From assembly GCF_003569045.1 (NCBI RefSeq), contig NZ_BFCB01000002.1:1283506-1347505 (forward strand): a DNA stretch of 64,000 nt. Reading direction: 5' to 3'. Every line of letters starts with the position of its first letter. The first letter of the stretch is position 1. Both the position numbers and the translations under genes were made by a program. The stretch is from Aggregatilinea lenta (GTDB lineage Bacteria > Chloroflexota > Anaerolineae > Aggregatilineales > Aggregatilineaceae). The notes under the pieces were generated by a model. The model saw nothing but the letters and a program-made list of their open reading frames with translations, made no database searches and was not told the DNA's origin. Positions 16,091-25,444 of the stretch are shown here, piece after piece.

Positions 16091-16699
16091 ATGGAAAATG
16101 TCAATAAGTCCCTCACCCACCGCCAGCGTCAGGCGCTGGCAACACGACAGCTAATCGTGGATGCAGCCCGCGACTTGTTCCTGGACCAGGGCTACGTCGC
16201 CACCACGATCGAGGCTATCAGCGCCAGAGCAGGCGTCGGCGTCAGCACGGTGTACGCCATCTTCGGCAACAAACGCGGCATCCTGCGTGCGATCCGGCAG
16301 GCGTGGCACAATGAATCCGGCCAACGTGAGATTTTTGCCCAGGCCGCGCAGCAGCCCGATCCTGTGCGCTGCCTGGAGATAGCCGCGCACGCCACACGCC
16401 GCCAGTGGCAAACCAGCGCCGCAATGATCGCTGTCTATCAAAGCGCAGCCGCCGCCGATCCCGAGGCCGCCGCCGAGCTGGCTGAGGCATTGGGCGGTCG
16501 CCGAGCAAACCTCACGCGGTTCATTACCGGTATGGCCTCCATGCTGCGCCCGGATCTTGACGCCGGGCGAGCCACCGACATCTTCCTGGCCCTGACGCGC
16601 GCGGAGGTGTACCAGGAACTGGTCGATACGGCAGGCTGGTCGCCGGATGAGTACGAGCGCTGGCTGGCAGACCTGCTCAAGCAGCAGCTTCTGCTATGA
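16091..16699 (+). CDS. TetR/AcrR-family transcriptional regulator
   Basis: 202 residues. The N-terminal helix-turn-helix is clear: TRQLIVDAARDLFLDQGYVA, TTIEAISARAGVGVSTVYAIF and NKRGILRAI (about residues 20-67). The C-terminal ligand-binding and dimerisation half is helical and unassigned. No ribosome binding site precedes the ATG, and the -10 box is only seven bases upstream, so the mRNA may be leaderless. It is divergent from a SnoaL-like gene; local repression of that gene and itself is the simplest model. Confidence 0.9.
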   Translation: MENVNKSLTHRQRQALATRQLIVDAARDLFLDQGYVATTIEAISARAGVGVSTVYAIFGNKRGILRAIRQAWHNESGQREIFAQAAQQPDPVRCLEIAAHATRRQWQTSAAMIAVYQSAAAADPEAAAELAEALGGRRANLTRFITGMASMLRPDLDAGRATDIFLALTRAEVYQELVDTAGWSPDEYERWLADLLKQQLLL

Positions 16700-16722
16700 C
16701 CCTCATTCTTGACAAACCGACA

Positions 16723-16750
16723 AGGGCGCTCCCTGACCAGGAAGCGCCCT
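16723..16750. terminator. stem-loop between convergent genes
   Basis: AGGGCGCT pairs with AGCGCCCT, continued by CCT/AGG around a GACC loop. It lies between the convergent tetR and alpha-2-macroglobulin genes. A T-tract is weak on both sides, so it is a probable rather than certain bidirectional terminator. Confidence 0.6.
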
Positions 16751-16777
16751 GTGTTGTAACATCCGAAACCGTTCTGA

Positions 16778-19700
16778 TTAACCCGCGTCGGCGGTAGCTT
16801 CCGCTGTCGCGGCATCTTCGCCTGTGCCGGGTGAGGCGGCGTATTCCACGCTGGCCGCGATGTCGAGCAGGGTGGGCCGCAGACGCGCCGCATCCTCCGC
16901 GTTGCTGGCGGCCCCGCCCAGCAGGACGAACTGCCCCTCGCCCATATCCAGCGCAACCACCAGCGCGTGCAGGTCATTCAGCGTGACGGCCAGCGATATA
17001 CCCGGCGGACCGTCGAGATCCAGCGTTTCCGGCTCCCCGACGACCGTGCCTTCCTGCTCCGCGACAGCCTGCACAAACTGGTCGATCACGTCGTCGAGCG
17101 TCGCCGCGTCCGGCAGCATCTGCGCTGTCATCTCCGGCGTGCTGACCTCGATCCAGAACTCCCCGGCGGGCGGCACATCCAACTCCACCACGTCTGCATC
17201 GGTGGCGATGACGAACGTGCTGCCGCGCTGGACGGACGTCCAGCCCTCCGGGATGCGCAGGCTCACCCCGTCGTCGGTCTGGACGCGCTCGCCCAGTGGC
17301 AGCGCAGCGGCAGCCTCCTCGGTTACGCTGACCGTGGCGTCCGCCGTACTTTCGGCCTCGGCGGTGGCGGCGTCCGTCGCCTCGACCGTGGCTTCAGCGG
17401 TAGGTTCTTCCGTCGCTTCTGCGGTCGCGACCACGTCCGGCGCGGCGTCAGTCGCTTCCGGCTCCGCCGTCGCGATGGGTTCTTCCGCCGGTTCCAGCGC
17501 ATCGGACTCTGTGCCGCCGGTGATGGTGAATACCGTGCCCGCCGTGCGCCCGTAGACCTCCGGGAAGTAGAACTCCTGCCCGGTGGCCGGGATCACGTTG
17601 TAGACCCCCGCCATGCCCGGCTGGATCACGTAGTTGAACTGGTACGTGCCGCGCGGCAGGTAGGTGGCGTAGAGCACCACCTTCTCGTCGCGCATCTCGA
17701 TGTTGGAGAACCACCACCAGCCCCAGCCCTGGCTGAGCGGACGCGCGCGGTTGAGTTCCGGCTGCGTGCCGACGGTGCTCGTCGTGTTGAGCTGCGTGTC
17801 CACCGCGTCCGCGCCCGCCGGGATCGGGTCTTCGATCACGACGTAGTGCAGGTCGCTCGGCGCGATGATCGTCAGCGATACCTGGACGGCTTCGCCCACT
17901 GCCGCCGACTCGATCGGCGCGGCGTCGGGGTCGCCCACCAGACTGTATTTGCGCACCAGGATGATGCCCCGGTCCAGCGCCTCGACTTCCGGCACGGGCA
18001 GGTAGGCGGTCAGATGCGCGGTGTAGTACAGGTTACCCTCGCCTGCGCTGCGGCTGATCGTCACGGCGTTGGCCTGGTCCTGAAGCAGATCCGCCACTTC
18101 GACGCGCAGGGTTTCGGTATCCTTGACGTTGTCGGACGTAGCCGTGTCGTCGCCCAGCGGCAGCGAGTCACCGTTGAGCGACACGCCAAAGGTGTAGTCC
18201 GGGTGCAGCTCGCCGCTGACGACCATCCACTCGGTCAGCGCCATCACCGACCACGCCGTTTCCTGCGTCGTCTCCCAGTGATCCGCGTCCCGCGCGACCA
18301 TCAGCCAGCGCACGACGTTGGGGATCATCTGGTTTTCGGGGTCGATCTGGACCATCGCCATCAGCCCAAGCGCGGTGGTGCGCGTGTCGGTGTTCCAGTT
18401 GTACCAGTCTGCCGTCTCTTCTTCCCAGTGCGCGCCGGTCGCGCTGACGATCAGGCCGTTGTTCAGGTCGTTAATCAGCTCCATCGCGCGGCTGTCGCCG
18501 GGATCGATCAGGTAGAACGTCATCGCCAGATAGGCGCGCGCGTAGTAGTGCATCACGTCACGCTGCTCGTAAAGCTGGACCGTGCGCGAGACGTCGGTGT
18601 ACCCGGCACGTGCCAGCGCGTAGAGCAGGAACGCCTGACGGTTGAGCCGCCAGGTCGTGTCAGCCTGCCGCACGTCGATCAGCGATCCCTGCACGAACTC
18701 GATCGCCTTCGCCAGCACGTCCTGGTCGATGGCGTAACCCGCGTTCTGCGCCTCGACGAGGCCGATGATCGCGTACGCGGTCACGATGGGGTTGGACTCG
18801 TCCTGCGGGAACCAGCCCCAGCCGCCGTCCACCTTCTGCTGCGCGTAGAGCCGCTGCAGCGCGTAGTTGACCTGCACGGAGAGGTTCGCTTCAAGCTCGG
18901 CGTTGTCCACGTCGAGGTCTTGCAGCGCGCGGTAGGTGATCGCGTTGGGCAGGAAGCGGCTGATGATCTGCTCGATGCAGTAGTGCGGGAAGTTGCGCAG
19001 CCACGCCAGCCCGTCGATGGTCGCCGCCGCCAGCGAGCGATCCAGCCGGATGGTCAGGTCGCCTTCGGTCACGGCGAAGCGGTGCGGCAGGACCACAGCT
19101 TCGGTGCGGCTGCTGGCTTCGGGGCCGTAGAGCGTCCCGGCAGTGCCGACCGTCTCCGGCACTTCGTACTTGTAAACCGGCAGCGTCTGCTCGTCGCCCT
19201 GGCCCAGCGGGGGTTTGCTGGCATCGGTATACGCGCCGTCGTCCGCATTGGCGTAGAACGTCGCGTCGATGCCGCCTACGTCGAGGATCTCGATCTCCCA
19301 GTTCACGCGCACGCGACCCTTGGCCGGGATGCTGACCGTCTGCGTCAGGTCCGTGCCGTCCGCCACGCGGAAGCCGGTCCCTTCCAGCGTCACCTCGGCC
19401 ACCAGCGGCTCGTCGGTGTTATTGTTGACCACCGCCGCCAGCATCGTCTGGTCGCCCACGACAAAGAAGCGCGGCGTCACCGGGCGGATCAGCACCGGCT
19501 TGGTGCTCAACAGGTCGGACGTGGTCTGCCCGACCAGCATCGGCCCGTCCGCGCCGGTCGTCACGGCGCGCGCGTCGAGCCGCCATGTGGTCAGGTTATC
19601 CGGCAGCACGACGGACACCGTCGCTTCGCCGTTCTCGTCGGTGATCAGGTCCGGGGCCCACAGCGGCGTGTCCACGAATTCCTGGCGCACGTCGAAGATG

Positions 19701-22700
19701 CCGCCCTCACCGTAACCGCCGCCGCCGCCCTTGATCGTGTCGATGATTACCTGCGTCGCCTGATCCACGCTGATCGTCAGCGGCAGCGCCGTGACGACAC
19801 TCACCCCGCGCTCGGAGTAGAAGTACGGCAGCAGATCGGCGCTGTTGGCGTCCGCGATGGTCAGCACGGCCAGATCCGTCAGGCCCACGCCGATTTCGGC
19901 GTTGGGGACCGGGCTGCCCTGCCAGTCGGTCGCCTTGATGGTGTACTCGACCGTGTCGCCCGGCCCGGCGAACTCGCCCGCCGCCACGTCCACGTTCGGC
20001 GTGACTTCGAGGTCCATCACCAGACGGCTGGTGTCCACGTTGAGCTGCGTCAGGCCCATGCGGAAGGCCGCGGTCGGGTTGTTCTCGTCCACGCCCTTGA
20101 CCAGCATCACGCTGACGAACACGTTGGGCGCAAAGTCCGGCGTGATCGGCAGGCGGTAGACCGTGCTGTTCGTGTCCAGACGCAGCACCTCGTGGGTGAG
20201 GATGTCGCCGCGCTCGACGGTGATCAGGGCGTAAGCCGTGCCCTGCCACGGGCTGGCGATCAGGATCTCCGCCGTGTCGCCCACCTCGTACTCGTCCTTG
20301 TCGGTGATGAGCTGGATGCGGTTGGAGTTCTCCTGCCGCCAGTTGACGAAGTCGCTGCCGCTGACCCACATGAACGCGCTGGACGTGACTTCGTTGCCTG
20401 CCGCGTCCGTGGCGTGCGCGTACACCTTGTAGACGCCCCCGGCGGGCGGCGTGAAGACCACGTGCGCCAGTCCGTCCTCGTCCGTGGTCACCGTGCCGCT
20501 CGCGCCCTCGACCGGGTTTTCCTCCACGTCCCAGGTCCAGACGGTGCGGCCCAGCTCGTCCTCTTCCTGCACGCTGAACCAGCGCCGCTCGACGACCTCG
20601 TATTCGACCACCTGATCCGCGATCGGGTTGCTGTCCCAGTCCACGGCCAGCACGTTGACCGTGTTCTCCTGCTCGGCCTGCCCCACGTATTCCTCCGGCT
20701 GGAGGCCCACGTAGACAAGGCCCTGGTGCACCACCACCTCGACGCGCCCGGCCACGAGCTGGTCGCTCTCGTCCGTGACACGCGCCTCGATGGTGTAGGT
20801 GCGGCTGCCGTCCTGGTCACCCAGCTCGGCGGGGATCTCGATCAGGTAGCGGCCCATCGCGTCCGTGCGGCCCTGGCCCTCTTCGACCACTTCCCCGTTC
20901 GGACCGTAGTATTCGGGCGCGTAGTTGTCGTAATTGTTGTCCACGAACGACCAGTAGCCGGGGCCGCTGTAGTTGAAGTAGTAGCTCTTGGAGAGCACGC
21001 TGTAGCTGACGTCCGCGTCCGACACGGCCCCGCCGAAGAAGTAGCTCGACTCGACCAGCACGCGGATCGTGTCGCCCTGCGCGACCTCGGTCTGCTCCGG
21101 CGTGACGTTCACCTGGAACTCCGGCGCGCGGTATTCCGCCACGCTGAAGCTCACGCCGAAGCTGTCGCGGTTGTTGCTCGCCACCTCGGCCACGATGCGG
21201 TAGTAGCCCAGCGGTGCGTTGGCGTCCAGCAGCAGCTCCCCGCTGAACGACCCTTCCGCCGTGACGGGCAGGATCTGGTCGTAGATCACCTCGCCCCGGT
21301 CGTCGTAGATCTTGACCGGCACCTCGGACAGCGCCGGGACGGTATACGTCACGTCGTCGCGGTCGCGGATGACGCCCCGGAAGTACACCGGCTGGTCGGG
21401 GCGGTAGATCGGGCGATCGGTGTAGAGGTAGGCCAGCAGGTTTTCCGGCTCGTAGTCGGCGGACACCTCGAACTGCCACGGCGAGATGCCGTCAGCCCAT
21501 TCGCTGTTCGAAAAGCCGAACAGGCCATCGCGGTTCACGGCGGCGAACATCGTACCGTACAGGTCGCCCTGATGCGGGATGCTCGCCACGGCCAGCCCGT
21601 CGTCGTCCGTCACGGCCTGCGCGACCGGGTTAAACGCCAGATTGTAGAAGATCACCGACGCGCCGGACACCGGCTCGCCGCTTTCCAGGTCGGTCACCCA
21701 CGCCATCACCATGTCCTGGCTGTATTTCAGGGTGATGTTCACGTTGGAGACGATCATCAGGTGCTGGATCGGGTCGTAGCCCTGCGTCGCCATTTCCGGC
21801 GCGCTGACTTCCAGGTAGTACGCACCCGGCGCAAGCGGGTCGGGCTGCGTCTCGCCGTCGCCGGTGGGCAGATTGGGGTCCTGCGGCGCGGCGGTCAGCG
21901 GCGCGAAGTAGTAGTTTTGCTGGTCGCCTTCCGCGGCCCAGCCCACCGAGCCGTTGTCCAGCCGGACCTGCCACCACAGGTAACCGCCTTCGCACAGCGG
22001 ACCGTCGATCACCTGGAAGGTATCGCCGGGCAGCGCCTGCGTCAGGGTCTGTGCAGTCAGGTTCGGCTCCTGGCGGACGTTCAGCGGGCGCTGATCTTCC
22101 TGCGTGACGATCGCCACGTCGCCCACGGCGATCTGCGACTCCGGCGCGCCCAGGCACTGCACGTTCGAGATGCCGCTGGGTCCGGTGTCGGAGATGTACA
22201 GCAGGTCGTAGCGCAGTTGATCCTGCTGGCTGCTCAGTTCGATCGACCACTCGCGCAGCAGGTCGCTGCTGTTGGGCGCAAATGTGCCCCAGTTGTCCCA
22301 CCGGTTCGCGCCGGTCAGGTCCGCCAGCGTAGGGAGCGAGACGTGCCACAGGCGCAGATCCGCGCGCGAGATGTTGCGGTGCGTCAGGAAAACGCGCGTC
22401 GTGGGGTTGTAGGCGCTGTATAGCCCGGCGGTCCCCGCCGTTTGCAGCGTCAGCTCCGGCGGATAGGTGTCGGTGCGGTAGCGCACCACCATGCCCTCAT
22501 CGATGGTGTTGCCGTAGCGGTCCATCATGCCGGGCAGGATCGTGATGACGTATTCCGTGCTCGGCTCGGTGTCAAACGAGAGCTGGTAGGAGTAGTCATA
22601 GTCGTAGAAATAGGTGTCGAACTCGCGCCACGGCTCCGGCTCGATGATCACTTTATCTTCGAGGCTGTCGAGGTCCATCGGCCCAGCGAACTGAATCGTG

Positions 22701-23842
22701 AACCCGCCGTAGGGGTAGGCCGCCTGTTCGCCGTCCTGCGGCGAGGTATATACGATGGCGGGCGCGGGCACGGTGGAGAACGTGGTCTGATACGATTCAT
22801 TCAACTGCGCGCCTGTCGCACTCCGGGCCACGCCAGCATCCATCGTCATCAGGTACGTCTCACCCAGCCCCAGCATAGCATCCGGCTGGAAAGTCAGCTT
22901 TGTACCGCCGAGGCTCCACTCGAACGTCCCTTCGACCGGGACCGGCAGCTGCGTCTCGTCCACGGTGTTCACGCGACCCAACGAAAACGCGGCTTCGGTC
23001 GCCGCTTCGTCCATCGATTGGCTAAACTCGACCGTGACCGGCGTCTCCAGTACGACCGGCTGCGACCCGTCCGACGGCGACACGGACGTCACACGCGGCG
23101 CAACGGTCGAAAACGTCCAGGTGTAATCGTCTTGCAGCACGCCGCCGGTCACGTCTTCCAGTCCGGCGGGGATGGTCACGGTGTAGGTCGTGCCGCCGCG
23201 CAGCCCGTCCGCCGGCGTGAAGGTGTAGATCGACGTGTTCAGCCACTCGCCTTCGCCCTCCACGGGCGGATCGAACACCAGCGGCTGCGGCAGGTCGCCC
23301 ATGTCTTCGGCGGCGACCAGTGGCACTACGGGCCGGTTGAAGATCACCGTGAACACGGCGCTCGTCTCGACGTCCGTAGAGTCACTGGCGGGCAGCACTT
23401 CGGACACTTCGAGGTAGCCGATCGTTTGCAGCGACAGCGCAAACGGCTCCGCCAGCGTCACGCCCTGGGCAGACGCCGCCCCGGCGCCGAGCGTGAACGT
23501 ATACTCGGTCGCGCGGGCGTAGTCCTCGGACGGCGTGAAGACCAGCGTCGTGTCGTCAGTCCATGCCAGCGTCCCCGCCACGTCCGGCGAGACGCTAAAC
23601 GCGCCCTCGACGGCGGCGCGATCCATCGCCTGATCGAAGTAAAGCGTCACCGCGCCGTCCAGGGGCAGTTCTTCCCCGGCCAGCGGCGACGTATCCACCA
23701 CGATCGGCGGAAGCGAGTCTCCCTGCGCGCCGGGCGCCCCCTGCGCCACGGGCAGCGGACCCGGCAGCACGGCCACCAGCGCAAACGCCAGCAGCAGCAC
23801 GCCGCCCAGCCCCGCCAACCATCGAATCATTCGGCGTCTCAT
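16778..23842 (-). CDS. secreted alpha-2-macroglobulin family protein with thioester
   Basis: Very large protease-trap protein, 2354 residues from the ATG at 23842 (GGGAG upstream). Bacterial alpha-2-macroglobulins bind attacking proteases through a bait region and a reactive thioester. An N-terminal signal segment (WLAGLGGVLLLAFALVAVLP) is followed by several SbsA/Big_5-type Ig-like repeats (to about 480), an SH3b-like module (about 566-637), macroglobulin MG domains (from about 800, YLYTDRPIYRPDQPVYFRG) and the central A2M segment (about 1387). The thioester motif CIEQ has Cys at residue 1622, in a helical toroid domain. After a Thr/Glu/Ala-rich linker (about 2107-2181) comes a PsbP/DUF1795-like domain. 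No C-terminal anchor and no adjacent PBP1C gene are seen. The N-terminal lipobox cysteine found in some homologues is absent. Confidence 0.9.
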   Translation of the reverse strand: MRRRMIRWLAGLGGVLLLAFALVAVLPGPLPVAQGAPGAQGDSLPPIVVDTSPLAGEELPLDGAVTLYFDQAMDRAAVEGAFSVSPDVAGTLAWTDDTTLVFTPSEDYARATEYTFTLGAGAASAQGVTLAEPFALSLQTIGYLEVSEVLPASDSTDVETSAVFTVIFNRPVVPLVAAEDMGDLPQPLVFDPPVEGEGEWLNTSIYTFTPADGLRGGTTYTVTIPAGLEDVTGGVLQDDYTWTFSTVAPRVTSVSPSDGSQPVVLETPVTVEFSQSMDEAATEAAFSLGRVNTVDETQLPVPVEGTFEWSLGGTKLTFQPDAMLGLGETYLMTMDAGVARSATGAQLNESYQTTFSTVPAPAIVYTSPQDGEQAAYPYGGFTIQFAGPMDLDSLEDKVIIEPEPWREFDTYFYDYDYSYQLSFDTEPSTEYVITILPGMMDRYGNTIDEGMVVRYRTDTYPPELTLQTAGTAGLYSAYNPTTRVFLTHRNISRADLRLWHVSLPTLADLTGANRWDNWGTFAPNSSDLLREWSIELSSQQDQLRYDLLYISDTGPSGISNVQCLGAPESQIAVGDVAIVTQEDQRPLNVRQEPNLTAQTLTQALPGDTFQVIDGPLCEGGYLWWQVRLDNGSVGWAAEGDQQNYYFAPLTAAPQDPNLPTGDGETQPDPLAPGAYYLEVSAPEMATQGYDPIQHLMIVSNVNITLKYSQDMVMAWVTDLESGEPVSGASVIFYNLAFNPVAQAVTDDDGLAVASIPHQGDLYGTMFAAVNRDGLFGFSNSEWADGISPWQFEVSADYEPENLLAYLYTDRPIYRPDQPVYFRGVIRDRDDVTYTVPALSEVPVKIYDDRGEVIYDQILPVTAEGSFSGELLLDANAPLGYYRIVAEVASNNRDSFGVSFSVAEYRAPEFQVNVTPEQTEVAQGDTIRVLVESSYFFGGAVSDADVSYSVLSKSYYFNYSGPGYWSFVDNNYDNYAPEYYGPNGEVVEEGQGRTDAMGRYLIEIPAELGDQDGSRTYTIEARVTDESDQLVAGRVEVVVHQGLVYVGLQPEEYVGQAEQENTVNVLAVDWDSNPIADQVVEYEVVERRWFSVQEEDELGRTVWTWDVEENPVEGASGTVTTDEDGLAHVVFTPPAGGVYKVYAHATDAAGNEVTSSAFMWVSGSDFVNWRQENSNRIQLITDKDEYEVGDTAEILIASPWQGTAYALITVERGDILTHEVLRLDTNSTVYRLPITPDFAPNVFVSVMLVKGVDENNPTAAFRMGLTQLNVDTSRLVMDLEVTPNVDVAAGEFAGPGDTVEYTIKATDWQGSPVPNAEIGVGLTDLAVLTIADANSADLLPYFYSERGVSVVTALPLTISVDQATQVIIDTIKGGGGGYGEGGIFDVRQEFVDTPLWAPDLITDENGEATVSVVLPDNLTTWRLDARAVTTGADGPMLVGQTTSDLLSTKPVLIRPVTPRFFVVGDQTMLAAVVNNNTDEPLVAEVTLEGTGFRVADGTDLTQTVSIPAKGRVRVNWEIEILDVGGIDATFYANADDGAYTDASKPPLGQGDEQTLPVYKYEVPETVGTAGTLYGPEASSRTEAVVLPHRFAVTEGDLTIRLDRSLAAATIDGLAWLRNFPHYCIEQIISRFLPNAITYRALQDLDVDNAELEANLSVQVNYALQRLYAQQKVDGGWGWFPQDESNPIVTAYAIIGLVEAQNAGYAIDQDVLAKAIEFVQGSLIDVRQADTTWRLNRQAFLLYALARAGYTDVSRTVQLYEQRDVMHYYARAYLAMTFYLIDPGDSRAMELINDLNNGLIVSATGAHWEEETADWYNWNTDTRTTALGLMAMVQIDPENQMIPNVVRWLMVARDADHWETTQETAWSVMALTEWMVVSGELHPDYTFGVSLNGDSLPLGDDTATSDNVKDTETLRVEVADLLQDQANAVTISRSAGEGNLYYTAHLTAYLPVPEVEALDRGIILVRKYSLVGDPDAAPIESAAVGEAVQVSLTIIAPSDLHYVVIEDPIPAGADAVDTQLNTTSTVGTQPELNRARPLSQGWGWWWFSNIEMRDEKVVLYATYLPRGTYQFNYVIQPGMAGVYNVIPATGQEFYFPEVYGRTAGTVFTITGGTESDALEPAEEPIATAEPEATDAAPDVVATAEATEEPTAEATVEATDAATAEAESTADATVSVTEEAAAALPLGERVQTDDGVSLRIPEGWTSVQRGSTFVIATDADVVELDVPPAGEFWIEVSTPEMTAQMLPDAATLDDVIDQFVQAVAEQEGTVVGEPETLDLDGPPGISLAVTLNDLHALVVALDMGEGQFVLLGGAASNAEDAARLRPTLLDIAASVEYAASPGTGEDAATAEATADAG

Positions 23843-24010
23843 AGCGTCTCCCTCACAAACTTCAAGTGGATCGGATGCATCAAAAAAGGTGTGTTCTTCA
23901 AGCGGCAGCAGGCGCTTATCAGGCACGATTCACCCGGCTGCCAGTGGTGTCTACTATGCATTGTAGGGGCGAACCCGTCCGCGAGGCGCAACGGGAATGC
24001 AACGACAACC

Positions 24011-24394
24011 CTACGTCTGTCCGGTTTCCCCGCCGGAGGATTGCAGCAGCCGGTCGACCAGCGTCACCAGATCCTGCATTTTGACCGGCTTGACGAAGAA
24101 GTGCTGCACGCCCCAGGCACGGGCGGAGCTGGCGTTCTGCTCGTTGGCGGAGACGACGATCACCGGGATCTGCTTCAGGCGCGCATCGCCATGCGTGAAT
24201 TCAAGGATGCGCAGACCGGAAATATCGGGCATGCCGATGTCGAGGATGATGAGGTCGAACGGCTCGTTGGTCAGGTGCAGCAGGGCATCGGCGCTCCGTT
24301 TAACCGGCTCAATTCCGTATCCGCGCCGGGTAAGCACAGTGCCATAGAGGTACAGCAGATCGCCGTCGTCTTCGACCACCAGGATTTTCGGCAT
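24011..24394 (-). CDS. single-domain response regulator (CheY-like)
   Basis: 127 residues from the ATG at 24394. It is a receiver domain only: acidic pair in ILVVEDDGD, phosphoacceptor Asp in DLIILDIGMPD, the Ser of VIVVSANE and the Lys of FFVKPVK. There is no output domain, so it must act by protein-protein contact or in a phosphorelay. No histidine kinase is encoded nearby. A second such protein lies at 54444. Confidence 0.9.
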   Translation of the reverse strand: MPKILVVEDDGDLLYLYGTVLTRRGYGIEPVKRSADALLHLTNEPFDLIILDIGMPDISGLRILEFTHGDARLKQIPVIVVSANEQNASSARAWGVQHFFVKPVKMQDLVTLVDRLLQSSGGETGQT

Positions 24395-24448
24395 GCTGAC
24401 GTGCTTCCCCAACTGACCAGATTTTGCTGCCGATCCTAGTGTACTCGA

Positions 24449-25096
24449 TTACCCGCCGACGCGCGTGTAGGGCAGGCCCAGCGCCGTCTTGCCCGCATAC
24501 CAGATCGCAGCGGCCACTTCGCGCGCGACGGAAAACGCCTCTTCGCTGTAGCGCAGCCGCCCGATGGTCACCTGCGCGGGACTGGTCCACGCCTCAACGC
24601 CCTGTGCATCGAACAACAGGTGCGTGCGCCACAGGTGATAGTCGTCGCTGACCACAACCACCGTGTTCCAGCCGTTTGCGCGCATGATCGCGGCGGTTTC
24701 GATGGCGTTTTCTTCGGTGCTGCGGCTGATTTCTTCGCGCAGGATGGCAGTTTCAGGCACGCCCGCGCGCAGCGCCGTACGCGCGCAGATGCCCGCCTCG
24801 GTAACGCGAGACTCGCCCAGGCTCGCCCCGGTGCAAATGAGGACGGGCGCGATGCCGTCGTGGTAGAGCGCCGCCGCGTGCAGCGTGCGCCGTGCCGTGC
24901 CGGTCGTGCCGCCGCCCAGCACGACGATCACGTCGGCGGGCCGCGCATGGTCACGGTGACCGTACACCACGATGATCCCGGCAAGGCTGCCGACGATCAG
25001 CACCACTAGCAAGATGAGGAGGAGAAGCAGCCGTGCGGTATAGCGCACCCATCTGCGCCAGGACCGTACGGCGCGTCGTTGAGTTGATCCGGCCAA
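24449..25096 (-). CDS. YdcF/DUF218-family membrane protein
   Basis: 215 residues with an uncertain TTG start at 25096. A basic N-terminus precedes one membrane helix (LLLLLILLVVLIVGSLAGIIVVY), then the DUF218 core: ADVIVVLGGG, LICTGASLGESRVTEAG, SRSTEENAIETAAIM and VVVVSDDYHLWRTHLLF. E. coli YdcF binds S-adenosylmethionine, and SanA-type members affect envelope permeability; neither activity can be read from the sequence. It is 54 bp upstream of the response regulator on the same strand. Confidence 0.82.
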   Translation of the reverse strand: MAGSTQRRAVRSWRRWVRYTARLLLLLILLVVLIVGSLAGIIVVYGHRDHARPADVIVVLGGGTTGTARRTLHAAALYHDGIAPVLICTGASLGESRVTEAGICARTALRAGVPETAILREEISRSTEENAIETAAIMRANGWNTVVVVSDDYHLWRTHLLFDAQGVEAWTSPAQVTIGRLRYSEEAFSVAREVAAAIWYAGKTALGLPYTRVGG

Positions 25097-25239
25097 TACC
25101 CGTCCGCTCGCTCGATGATTTTACGCGCGCAGCACTTGTACCACCGCCCCGCTGCTGGCGCAAAAACGGGAGGGAAAACGGAGGAAAACGCAAGGCGGAT
25201 TAGCGCGAATCTGCTCTTAAAATTGAGTGTCCAAAGCAA

Positions 25240-25440
25240 GGGCGGGTTAGAAACCCGCCCCCTACAGATCATTCTATTTGGACTTGTATCGATTACCGGT
25301 TTGTGGCTCTTCGCTTAACGGGCGGAGCAAGCTCCGCCCCTACGGCGCAGGGTTTTCTCCCCTCTCCAACTTGATTGGAGAGGGGCCGGGGGTGAGGTCG
25401 CGGTTGCTTTTGCTAACCGCTAAAGGCTAACCGCTGTTCG
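25240..25440. repeat. cluster of dispersed intergenic palindromes
   Basis: This 348-bp gap between the YdcF-like gene and nrdJ holds no gene but four repeat units. GGGCGGGTT/AACCCGCCC occupies 25240-25260. GGGCGGAGC-AA-GCTCCGCCC occupies 25320-25339 and is followed by CTAC. CCCCTCTCCAA/TTGGAGAGGGG occupies 25359-25385 and is followed by CCGGGGGTGAGGT. A doubled GCTAACCGCT motif lies near 25408-25432. The same units recur in many other gaps of this window. Confidence 0.8.
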
Positions 25441-25444
25441 CTGC

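Noticed and set aside
16967-22423. 1818-residue open frame on the plus strand opposite the macroglobulin gene
   Set aside because: Its composition (Arg, His, Gln, Val, Asp rich, no domain) is that of the antisense of a GC-biased gene; the minus strand has clear macroglobulin domains and a good ribosome binding site.
24011-24412. Longer response regulator start at a TTG (24412)
   Set aside because: The ATG at 24394 starts directly before the first receiver strand and has a purine-rich site upstream; the extra six residues are not typical of the domain.
22442-24439. 665-residue plus-strand frame across the macroglobulin start and response regulator
   Set aside because: Antisense of two well-supported minus-strand genes, with the same His/Arg-rich composition and no recognisable family.
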